The notes under the pieces were generated by a model that ran no database searches, had not been told where the DNA came from, and was given only the letters and a program-made list of their open reading frames with translations. Below, piece by piece: positions 5,577 to 12,306 of a DNA stretch of 12,306 nucleotides. Location of the stretch: contig CAKZUM010000298.1 of NCBI GenBank assembly GCA_937921525.1, forward strand, positions 1 through 12,306, read 5' to 3'. This stretch comes from an uncultured Saprospiraceae bacterium (GTDB lineage Bacteria; Bacteroidota; Bacteroidia; Chitinophagales; Saprospiraceae). Every line of letters starts with the position of its first letter. Position 1 is the first letter of the stretch. The position numbers were made by a program, and so were the translations under genes.

Positions 5577-6761
5577 ATGGCAAAATATAAATACGATTTA
5601 AGAGGGGTGTCTGCAACAAAAGACGAAGTACATGCAGCCATTAAAGACTTAGACAAAGGCTTATATCCAAAGGCTTTCTGTAAAATTTTACCAGACATTG
5701 CAGGCAAGGATGCAGACTATGTAAACCTAATGCACGCAGATACCTCTGGTACTAAAACTAGTTTGGCCTACCTATACTGGAAAGAAACAGGAGATTTATC
5801 AGTTTGGAAAGGCATAGCGCAAGATGCGCTAGTGATGAATATAGATGATATGGCTTGCGTTGGTTGTGTAGATGATATTATATTATCTTCTACAATTGGC
5901 CGTAATAAAAATCTAATATCGGGAGACGTCATTGCTACATTAATACAAAGTGCAGTGACCTTAACAGAACAGCTAAAAGAACAAGGAGTCAATATTCATC
6001 TAGCGGGTGGAGAAACAGCCGATGTAGGGGATATTGTACGTACGATAGATGTGGGCTATACCGCATTTGCACGGATGAAAAAGGAAGAACTTTTGGTGAA
6101 TAATATTCAAGCAGGAGATCTAATTGTTGGCTTTGCTTCCTATGGGCAAGCAAGCTATGAAGATGCTTATAATGGAGGGATGGGGAGTAATGGCTTAACT
6201 TCTGCTAGACATGATGTGTTAGATAAAATGTATGCAACTAAATATCCGGATAGTTATGATGCGGCGAATACACCTGATGAAGTGGTGTACTTAGGATCAA
6301 AAAAATTGACAGATAAGGTGGTTATTGATGGGGTAGAAACGGATATAGGGAAATTGATTTTATCACCAACTCGGACCTATCTACCCGTTATCAAATCCAT
6401 TTTTGAAGAATGTAGGGCAGGCTTGTCTGGTATGATTCATTGTACAGGAGGGGCACAGTCAAAGGTCTTGAAATTTGTAGATAATGATGTCCATATTATA
6501 AAAGACAATCTCTTGCCGATTCCTCCTTTATTTCAAATCATTAAAGAAGAATCTGGAACAGATTGGCAGGAAATGTATCAAGTATTTAATATGGGGCATC
6601 GCCTAGAAGTATACTTGAAACCAGCATATGCAGAAAAAGTAGTGGCAATAGGCAAGAAATACAATATTGATACAAAAATAATAGGTCGAGTAGAAGCAGC
6701 GGATCAACGAAAAGTAAGCATTCTAGCACCGGACGATCAATGGTTGTCTTATCTTTCCTAG
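5577..6761 (+). CDS. purM: Phosphoribosylformylglycinamidine cyclo-ligase (AIR synthase)
   Basis: Fifth step of de novo purine synthesis: FGAM + ATP gives AIR + ADP + Pi, in the cytoplasm. At 394 aa it is longer than E. coli PurM (345 aa) but, from memory, matches the Bacteroidetes form, which starts with the same RGVSATKDEVH-type segment. Seen directly: HADTSGTKTSLAYLYWKETG (about 54-73), the counterpart of the PurM DGVGTK substrate loop; the QDALVMNIDDMACVG segment of the dimer core; GGETADVGD (the GGETAE motif of PurM); GMGSNGLTSARHD (the GLHSNGYSL equivalent); SPTRTY; HCTGGAQSKV (the HITGGG equivalent); and MYQVFNMGHRLEVY near the end (the VFNMGIGM equivalent). The start ATG follows an A-rich stretch. 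No other pur gene is in the window, so the pathway genes appear dispersed. Confidence 0.93.
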   Translation: MAKYKYDLRGVSATKDEVHAAIKDLDKGLYPKAFCKILPDIAGKDADYVNLMHADTSGTKTSLAYLYWKETGDLSVWKGIAQDALVMNIDDMACVGCVDDIILSSTIGRNKNLISGDVIATLIQSAVTLTEQLKEQGVNIHLAGGETADVGDIVRTIDVGYTAFARMKKEELLVNNIQAGDLIVGFASYGQASYEDAYNGGMGSNGLTSARHDVLDKMYATKYPDSYDAANTPDEVVYLGSKKLTDKVVIDGVETDIGKLILSPTRTYLPVIKSIFEECRAGLSGMIHCTGGAQSKVLKFVDNDVHIIKDNLLPIPPLFQIIKEESGTDWQEMYQVFNMGHRLEVYLKPAYAEKVVAIGKKYNIDTKIIGRVEAADQRKVSILAPDDQWLSYLS

Positions 6762-7060
6762 GTAATTTAATGTCCAATATTAATGTAAAGCAATAATTTA
6801 TGAAGTTGTTTAAAAGGAGGACATTGTGTTGAAAAAATAGGAAATTCGGCGTTATTTTGATCATTTTATTAATTCTTAAATAAAATTTATTTTATTTTTT
6901 TAGCTATATTTCTGCCTATCTTCATTTCATTTATATCAAATTTATTGCCCTTTTATGAATTACATTTATTTTATATTAGTATAAAAATATATTGTAAAAA
7001 ATTGATTTATAGTGGATTGTTTTTTCATTTTTCATTTAAAAAGTAGGTGTTCTCTGATTT

Positions 7061-7092
7061 GTTGAATCAAGGTTTATTTATTCTTACTTTTG
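7061..7092 (+). promoter_or_regulatory. Candidate Bacteroidetes promoter for the TlpA-like gene
   Basis: GTTG (7061-7064), 20 nt spacer, then TACTTTTG (7085-7092), a full match to the -7 consensus TAnnTTTG with three of four bases at -33. Predicted start near 7099, giving a leader of about 218 nt. Confidence 0.45.
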
Positions 7093-7185
7093 CCCTCTCT
7101 CCCAAATGAAATATTACTAGAAAAGAGGCTGTGTTAATGTTTCATTTTCCTTTCTGTTTCTTCTCATATTTTTATAGTTTAACCT

Positions 7186-7193
7186 TACATTTG
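7186..7193 (+). promoter_or_regulatory. Second candidate -7 element upstream of the TlpA-like gene
   Basis: TACATTTG fits TAnnTTTG exactly, but no TTTG-like -33 element lies 19-21 nt upstream. If used, the leader would be about 117 nt and would still include the G7 run and the stem at 7265-7293. Confidence 0.25.
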
Positions 7194-7264
7194 TTATGGA
7201 TTAATATGAGAATCAGCAGTTTATGGGGGGGATTTAAAAACCTAAGACACTAGCCTGAGAACCG

Positions 7265-7293
7265 AAACTGTATTAATTTCAGCCAGTTTTTTT
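7265..7293 (+). terminator. Terminator-like stem just before the TlpA-like start codon
   Basis: AAACTG (7265-7270) pairs with CAGTTT (7284-7289) around a 13-nt loop, with a run of seven T (7287-7293) directly at the stem end. It lies 23 nt upstream of the start codon and downstream of both candidate promoters, so it could act as an attenuator. The stem is only 6 bp, so chance is possible. Confidence 0.3.
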
Positions 7294-7316
7294 GAGAAAA
7301 GTAAAATTGTACCTAC

Positions 7317-10259
7317 TTGAATCGTTTAATTACACTAATAGCATTACTTTTTTGCACCATGTTGCAAGGAAGTATCATCATAGCGCAAATACCAGAAGTG
7401 CTTATAGAAGGAAAGATAGAAGCAGCTGCTCCATTTTCTTCCATCACTTTTAAATTCTATAAAGACTATATCTCTTTCGAAGAGTTGGAGTATAGTACTG
7501 TTATAGAAAAAGATCAAACCTTTTCCATTACACTTCCTGTACATGATGCTACCCCTGGATTTGTTACTTATAATAATCAAACTGTACCAATATTTTTAGA
7601 GCGAGGAGATCAGCTATTTATAAGCTCTAAACATACTCATTTTATTGATTCTCTTGAGTATTCGCAGATAGGTGCATTGCGTAATAATTTTTTAAAAGAA
7701 ACCTTTGTAAAATTTGATAGAGAAGATGCGCAGTTAGTCAAAGAGGGCATGCAACAGAAGACGGCAGAAGACTTTGAAATTTTTATGCAGTCTTACAAAA
7801 ATAGAAAAATTGCCCATCGAGATAATTACCTAGCCCAACGAGATACTTTCTTCTCAACTACTTTTGCAGAATACGTGGATGCGGACATTAATTATTGGTG
7901 GGGACATCAATTGATGTCGTATAAAGATAATCATCCTACCTCTCATTTATTACCTATCGCGCTTACCCTTCCTAATGAATATTATAATTTCATGGAGGAG
8001 TTAACATTGAATGATGAAAAAGCTTTAGTTAATTTAAATTACCTAAATTATTTAGACCGCTATGTAGAATGGCGTCAAGATCGTATTTCAAGAGGTTTAT
8101 TGAAGATAGAAGGAAGACCTACCAAAAAGAAGGTTTTAGAATTCAGCAGAGTGGAAACTTTTGCTGAGGTTTTAGCAGATAATATAGATGTTCGTGCCGC
8201 AGCACATGATCAAAATGCAATTATTGGAAAGTTGTACAGAAAAGACCGAGTCTTATATTTACGAGACATCACCAATGATCGTTTTTCTCATGTATATAAA
8301 GGAAGGCGATATCAAGATAAATTTGTTAAAATCCAAATGCCTGATGGACAAATTGGATGGGTCTATCAAAGAGGTATTAAAGTATTTGAAGATGTATTAT
8401 CAGAGTATGTGGAGGTAGACCTACCAGAAGATTATGGAGATTTTATTCAAGCTGTAAAGTATAGTGAATTCAGAGGGAAAGTATTACACTACGCCATTTC
8501 TAAGGATATATACAATGATATTAACAGAGGGAAGCGTGTACCAAAATCTAAATTAGATAATTATATAAAAGTTTCTCCTTACATACAGTATGTGCAATTA
8601 ATTAAAGAGGCCTATGCCGCTAGGGGATACGGACAACCAATTCCACTGAGTTCTTTAAGAGGTACTTCAGCAGACAAATCTGTTACAGATGAAAAGATTG
8701 CGAATTTTACCAAAAACCTGTCTGCGCTTTTGAGTGTTGCGGATGAAACACAAAAGAATGAAAAACCTAAAATCAAACCGAAGACAAAACCTGTTGCTGA
8801 AAAAGTAAATTCAATATCTAAGACACTAGCACCTAAGACACCAGTAACGGCATCTACTAGTTCCACCTCTAAAACTCCAGATTTACGCACAGAAATACCA
8901 ATTAGTGAACCTGATTTAAGCTCCTATTTTCAGAATACTTCATTTCGATTTAATACAAATATTCCTTCTGGGAAAAAACCAGAACTTGTCATAAATGAGA
9001 ATCCGCTTTTAAAGAAAGAACAGAAACATATCATTAGTGCGAATACTGAAAACTCCTTTCTCACGGTAGCTACTCCTCTAACAATGCCAACTACTTGGGA
9101 ATTGAGAAGTGGTAGACAAGTGATAGAGCTTTATTGTCATCCAGGGGATGATTTAGAGATCAATATTCAAGGGGCTAATCTATACACGAAGACTTCTTTT
9201 TCTGGTCAGTGGAGTGCAGAAAATACCTATCTATTACAGGCAACTGCCAAGTTTGATCATATTAACGAGGGCTTAGAAAGGAATAAGCAAGATGCCAACC
9301 CTCAAGTATTTAAGGATTGGTTGAATTCTGTTCGGCAAGAAAAATTAGATTTCTTTTATCAATATACAAGGGAAAATCAGCTTAATGCTGACTTCATAGC
9401 TTATGCAGAAGCAGGTATTAATTATTGGTATGCTTTTAATTTGATGAACTACTTGTATGAGCATCCTTTCTTAAATGGTAGGCCTTATCCAATGGAAGTG
9501 AATCCAGTATATTTTGATTTTATGTCTGAAATTTCGGTCAATAATGACGCAGCATTGGCCAATAAATATTTCTTCAATTATATTCAAGAATTCATTGCTT
9601 ACCAACATAGAAAGCCAATTAATAGAGATAAAGACAGATATACTTTGGCAGAAGAGTATCTAACAGGTGATACGAAAGCGTTTTTCCAAGCATTTTTATT
9701 AGCGTTAAAAACAAAGACAAAAGATAGAACGGGGTTAAGTCATCAAATAGATGCTTTTTCAAAAACAGCAGCGAACCCGATTTATGTGGAATATATTAAA
9801 GAAGCATATTTAGATGTAAAAGGGATAAGAGAAGGAATGAAAGCACCTGGTTTTCAATTATTGGATCAGACAGGCAAACGGGTCAATTTGGCGGATTATA
9901 AAGGCAAAGTTGTATTGCTTGATTTTTGGGCGACCTGGTGTGGTCCATGCTTGGACTTAATACCCGTACATGAGGATTTAAAAAAGCGGTTCAAAGATCA
10001 AAACGTAAAGTTTGTCTATGTATCTATGGATAATAGTTCCGCCCTATGGAAAAATTTTATTAGCAAAAAACGTTTCACTGGAGATCATTTAATTTCTGGC
10101 GAGGCGATGGGTTTAAAATCGCCAGTTGCTATTGATTATAAAATCGAATACCTACCCTTTACGCTACTTTTAGATACAGATGGTACTATTGTTTGGAAAC
10201 GAACTGGTGGTTATAGCGTTAATAATTTAATAAAAGAGATGGAAAACTTATTAAAGTAA
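7317..10259 (+). CDS. Exported TlpA-like thioredoxin protein with duplicated N-terminal module and SH3-like domain
   Basis: A 980-aa protein, probably a periplasmic thiol-disulfide reductase. The TTG start is preferred: it gives a full signal peptide (MNRLITLIALLFC to IIIAQ, cleavage around 24), an in-frame stop lies at 7302, and the next Met (M15) would destroy the signal. C13 is not in a lipobox. Domains: module 1 (about 25-270), a DUF4369-like beta part then helices with INYWWGHQLM at 191; an SH3-like domain (about 286-356, ending GWVYQRGIKVF); a helical segment; a Lys/Pro/Ser/Thr linker (about 474-525); module 2 (about 540-790), a repeat of module 1 with INYWYAFNLM at 701; and a thioredoxin domain (about 838-980) with WCGPC (874-878) and a likely cis-Pro in YLPFTLLLD. 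Typical Bacteroidetes TlpA/ResA-like proteins with one such module are about 350-450 aa. The redox partner is unknown. Confidence 0.88.
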   Translation: MNRLITLIALLFCTMLQGSIIIAQIPEVLIEGKIEAAAPFSSITFKFYKDYISFEELEYSTVIEKDQTFSITLPVHDATPGFVTYNNQTVPIFLERGDQLFISSKHTHFIDSLEYSQIGALRNNFLKETFVKFDREDAQLVKEGMQQKTAEDFEIFMQSYKNRKIAHRDNYLAQRDTFFSTTFAEYVDADINYWWGHQLMSYKDNHPTSHLLPIALTLPNEYYNFMEELTLNDEKALVNLNYLNYLDRYVEWRQDRISRGLLKIEGRPTKKKVLEFSRVETFAEVLADNIDVRAAAHDQNAIIGKLYRKDRVLYLRDITNDRFSHVYKGRRYQDKFVKIQMPDGQIGWVYQRGIKVFEDVLSEYVEVDLPEDYGDFIQAVKYSEFRGKVLHYAISKDIYNDINRGKRVPKSKLDNYIKVSPYIQYVQLIKEAYAARGYGQPIPLSSLRGTSADKSVTDEKIANFTKNLSALLSVADETQKNEKPKIKPKTKPVAEKVNSISKTLAPKTPVTASTSSTSKTPDLRTEIPISEPDLSSYFQNTSFRFNTNIPSGKKPELVINENPLLKKEQKHIISANTENSFLTVATPLTMPTTWELRSGRQVIELYCHPGDDLEINIQGANLYTKTSFSGQWSAENTYLLQATAKFDHINEGLERNKQDANPQVFKDWLNSVRQEKLDFFYQYTRENQLNADFIAYAEAGINYWYAFNLMNYLYEHPFLNGRPYPMEVNPVYFDFMSEISVNNDAALANKYFFNYIQEFIAYQHRKPINRDKDRYTLAEEYLTGDTKAFFQAFLLALKTKTKDRTGLSHQIDAFSKTAANPIYVEYIKEAYLDVKGIREGMKAPGFQLLDQTGKRVNLADYKGKVVLLDFWATWCGPCLDLIPVHEDLKKRFKDQNVKFVYVSMDNSSALWKNFISKKRFTGDHLISGEAMGLKSPVAIDYKIEYLPFTLLLDTDGTIVWKRTGGYSVNNLIKEMENLLK

Positions 10260-10293
10260 GTAACGGTGAAGCAAGGTTTGCGTCGAAATGGGT

Positions 10294-10325
10294 ACGATTA
10301 CTAAACTTGAAAGTTTAGTAATCGT
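10294..10325. terminator. Perfect 14-bp hairpin after the TlpA-like gene
   Basis: ACGATTACTAAACT (10294-10307), loop TGAA, and its exact complement (10312-10325), followed by TATTCC rather than a T-run. It lies 34 nt after the TlpA-like stop codon. It could be a terminator on either strand or a 3'-protecting hairpin. Confidence 0.5.
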
Positions 10326-10338
10326 TATTCCTAAAGCT

Positions 10339-10416
10339 GCCGTCGGATGGCTACCGCCGTCCGATGGCGCTGAGAACCTTATCATCGGACGGCGTTAGCC
10401 ATCCGACGATAAGGTT
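10339..10416. repeat. GC-rich pair of inverted palindromes
   Basis: Copy A (10339-10368) folds on itself: a 12-bp stem with two G-T pairs, GCCGTCGGATGG against 10357-10368. Copy B (10375-10416) also folds on itself: 19 positions, two mismatches, loop GTTA. Copy B's reverse complement matches copy A at all but one position of the core CGTCGGATGGCTA(C/A)CGCCGTCCGATG. The block can therefore form two small hairpins or one large one. It is clearly richer in GC than its surroundings. Confidence 0.8.
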
Positions 10417-10510
10417 TGGGCTATAGTAGCAGTTACTTCTTTTTTAACTGACCATCTATTAATGCTTGGTTCCGTTATACGTTATTAATAGCATCCGCTA
10501 GATTATTCTC
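10417..10510 (+). promoter_or_regulatory. Leader region of the PorE-like gene, no clear promoter
   Basis: AT-rich, with an 8-bp inverted repeat CTATTAAT (10456-10463) / ATTAATAG (10484-10491) separated by 20 nt, which could be an operator or leader hairpin. I found no TAnnTTTG element and no Shine-Dalgarno before the ATG at 10511. Confidence 0.3.
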
Positions 10511-12306
10511 ATGAACATTCAAATATTTAGTTACTGCCTAGTACTCTTATTCCTACCATTTTTTATTCATGCGCAGGATGCGTATGACATATCTACGAAT
10601 GAAAGTTTCTTAAAAATTTATAAGGAAGGAGAAGAAGCTTTTAATAAGGAGGATTTCAGTAAAGCGGAGAAAGCCTTCAAAAAAGCAATTGCGTTAAAAC
10701 CTGATTTTGCGGCGACCTATAGACGCTTAGGTATTGTATATGAAGTTCAGAAAGAATATCAGTTGGCTGCCGAGATGTATGACCAATGTATCGAATTAGA
10801 TCCAACTATATCTAGAACGCTTTACTATCAGAGTGGAGAGATGCATTTGAAAAGTAGTGATTATAACACTGCTTATGAGCGGTTTAAAGCCTATGAATCC
10901 TACCTAAATTTACCACCAGAATCATTTACGGATGGCGTATTAGAATTAGCTACCGAAGCCTACTTTAATAAACAATTACCTAAGAGTCTGGAAGACTGCA
11001 AATTTGGTTTGTCAATGGCTGTTTTTGATACCATTGTATTAGAAAATTTAGGTCCAGCTATCAATTCAGAAGCAGATGATTGTTTTCCTTACTTATCGAA
11101 TGATGAAAGTTGGATGCTTTATACTCGTATGGGAGAACGTAGAAAAGTAGATGAAAATTTATTACATAGCACGTACAGTAATGGCGGATGGGCTAAAGGA
11201 AAATCCTTAGGAAAAGAAATTAATTCCGAGGTAAATGAAGGAATGGGAAAAGCTACGAGGGATGAACGCAAAATGTATTTTCCAGCATGTAATAGGGAAG
11301 ATGTCTTAGGCTTATGCGATATATTTCAAGCGTCCGTAGATAATGGTAAAATACTGGACACGAAGCAATTAGAAGGAAAAGTCAATTCTGATCGATGGGA
11401 TTCTCAGCCTTCTATCAACTGCGATGGGCAAGCCTTATATTTCGTTAGTGATCGACCAGGTGGATTTGGTGGAACAGATATTTGGGTAAGCTATAAGGAA
11501 CTAGATGGTACTTGGGGGGAGGCTACGAATTTAGGTCGAAGAGTAAATACGGCAAAAGATGAGGAGGCCCCTTTTATTGCGGATGACGGCGTGACGCTTT
11601 ATTTTGCATCTAATGGGCATCCAGGATTAGGCGATCAGGATATTTTTGTTACTCGTAAGAACGAAGCCGATCGTTGGGGAACGCCCAAAAACCTTGGTGC
11701 GCCAATCAATTCTTCTCGAAGAGAATTAAGCTTTTTTGTGAATGCCAGAGGGAATAATGGTTATATCGCTTCCAATAGAGAAGGCGGATTTGGTGGATTG
11801 GATATTTATAAATTTCAGCTTCCAATAAAGAAAGACTTTGAGGAGGTGGCCTATGTAAAAGGAACAGTAAAAAATGCAGAAACAGGAGCTGCCATCCAGA
11901 CAAAGGTGGACATAACTGGAAAAGGAAATTATTTGACAGATGAAGAAGGGCGTTTTTTTGTTTGTTTCCCTACCTTGAATAAATTACCTGTCTCTGTTGA
12001 TCAAAAAGGATATTATCCGTATCGGAAAAGATTGGGCTTATTAAATTGGAGTGAAGAAGGGTATGTAGAGGTAGAGATTTTATTGCAACCCATGAACCAA
12101 GCAGCTACTCTGGGGCAGACAACCAAGAAAGTAAAAATCGATCAACCTAAAGTTCCGATACAAGTGTCTACAGAAATTGCTCATAACGAAACACCAGATC
12201 GACAATTATATTCGACCTCTGATATTTATTTTTATTTTGATCAATTTCTATTGACAAAAGAAGCACAGTATAGTATTGATCGTTTGGTTGAGGATATTGA
12301 TCCAGA
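10511..12306 (+). CDS. TPR / PD40 beta-propeller / carboxypeptidase-regulatory / OmpA-family protein, PorE-like (3' end outside window)
   Basis: 598 codons are in the window and the frame is open at the right edge. A Sec signal peptide ends FFIHAQ (about 21-22). TPR-like helices follow (about 34-140: FNKEDFSKAEKAFKKAIALKP, then a second repeat ending CIELDP). PD40/WD40-like propeller blades follow, with YFPACNRED near 257, SDRPGGFGGTDIW at 313, ASNGHPGLGDQDIF at 366 and ASNREGGFGGLDIY at 420. A carboxypeptidase-regulatory-like beta domain spans about 447-525 (VKGTVKNAETG, DEEGRF). The start of an OmpA C-terminal domain (from about 570, IYFYFDQFLLTKEA) should bind peptidoglycan. This is the domain order of PorE of the type IX secretion system. 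PorE in Porphyromonas is a lipoprotein, whereas this signal lacks a lipobox, and Bacteroidota encode several paralogues, so the role is inferred only. It probably links envelope machinery to the cell wall. Confidence 0.9.
   Translation, partial: MNIQIFSYCLVLLFLPFFIHAQDAYDISTNESFLKIYKEGEEAFNKEDFSKAEKAFKKAIALKPDFAATYRRLGIVYEVQKEYQLAAEMYDQCIELDPTISRTLYYQSGEMHLKSSDYNTAYERFKAYESYLNLPPESFTDGVLELATEAYFNKQLPKSLEDCKFGLSMAVFDTIVLENLGPAINSEADDCFPYLSNDESWMLYTRMGERRKVDENLLHSTYSNGGWAKGKSLGKEINSEVNEGMGKATRDERKMYFPACNREDVLGLCDIFQASVDNGKILDTKQLEGKVNSDRWDSQPSINCDGQALYFVSDRPGGFGGTDIWVSYKELDGTWGEATNLGRRVNTAKDEEAPFIADDGVTLYFASNGHPGLGDQDIFVTRKNEADRWGTPKNLGAPINSSRRELSFFVNARGNNGYIASNREGGFGGLDIYKFQLPIKKDFEEVAYVKGTVKNAETGAAIQTKVDITGKGNYLTDEEGRFFVCFPTLNKLPVSVDQKGYYPYRKRLGLLNWSEEGYVEVEILLQPMNQAATLGQTTKKVKIDQPKVPIQVSTEIAHNETPDRQLYSTSDIYFYFDQFLLTKEAQYSIDRLVEDIDP

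Larger units (their letters stand above)
6762..7316. other. 555-bp AT-rich intergenic region without a gene
   Basis: No open frame of useful length and no long palindrome, unlike the other gaps. It contains a very weak A/T-only hairpin AAATAAAA/TTTTATTT followed by T residues (6878-6901), which could end purM transcription; a near-perfect Shine-Dalgarno-like AAAGGAGG (6813-6820) with no gene behind it; two candidate promoters (7061-7092, 7186-7193); a run of seven G (7225-7231) in otherwise AT-rich DNA; and a terminator-like stem just before the next gene (7265-7293). Confidence 0.6.

Noticed and set aside
6769..6825. AATGTCC/GGACATT inverted repeat as a purM terminator
   Set aside because: Only 7 bp with a 43-nt loop and no T-run; likely chance in AT-rich DNA.
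6800..6832. Ten-residue mini-ORF with an internal AAAGGAGG
   Set aside because: The Shine-Dalgarno-like sequence is inside the frame, not before it; Bacteroidota rarely rely on this motif, and the peptide is too short to support.
7359..10259. ATG at codon 15 as the start of the TlpA-like gene
   Set aside because: It would leave only ten residues before the predicted cleavage site and remove the charged N-region and most of the hydrophobic core of the signal peptide; TTG at 7317 keeps both.
10294..10416. Insertion sequence ends or a MITE
   Set aside because: No transposase, no flanking target-site duplication that I could see, and the hairpins are adjacent rather than terminal to a longer element.
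11706..11903. 65-codon minus-strand frame
   Set aside because: It lies entirely antisense to the PD40 and linker region of the PorE-like gene, whose plus frame has clear domain motifs.

Overview
The window looks like part of a Bacteroidota chromosome, most plausibly a Saprospiria-like lineage; the lineage guess is inference. Supporting signs are the AT-rich background, weak or absent Shine-Dalgarno sites, signal peptides ending in Ala-Gln, a ClpB with the GTTGVGKT P-loop that I associate with this phylum, a long (394 aa) PurM of the Bacteroidetes type, a GSG-rich head-GIN lipoprotein, and a TPR/beta-propeller/OmpA envelope protein. Several sites fit the Bacteroidetes sigma consensus TTTG-N19-21-TAnnTTTG. 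I saw no insertion sequence, prophage, CRISPR array, tRNA or rRNA.

Layout. The 3' two thirds of clpB (+, cut by the left edge) runs to 1766. It faces a SAM methyltransferase gene (-, 1974-2879) across a hairpin and a 64-bp tandem repeat. A head-GIN lipoprotein gene follows (-, 3348-4100), with its own minus-strand terminator and two long palindromes downstream. Then come a 3-hydroxybutyryl-CoA dehydrogenase (+, 4459-5346), purM (+, 5577-6761), a 555-bp AT-rich gap with candidate promoters, a 980-aa TlpA-like thioredoxin fusion (+, 7317-10259), and a TPR/PD40/carboxypeptidase-regulatory/OmpA protein (+, 10511 to the right edge, cut) with the domain order known from PorE of the type IX secretion system.

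The genes do not form an obvious pathway. All gaps exceed 200 bp, so each gene is probably its own transcription unit. Housekeeping functions (disaggregase, purine synthesis, acyl-CoA redox) are mixed with envelope functions (lipoprotein, periplasmic thiol reductase, OmpA-family anchor).

Two things stand out. First, five of the six intergenic gaps carry one or more imperfect palindromes of about 50-130 nt, each built from its own short repeated words (aattctga, agagaatag, tctgacttc, catacatcataaatc, cgtcggatggc). Some share sub-motifs such as AGCGAAGCG. Second, the TlpA-like protein contains a clear internal duplication about 510 residues apart, with an SH3-like domain and a Lys/Pro/Ser/Thr linker between the two copies and a thioredoxin domain at the end.
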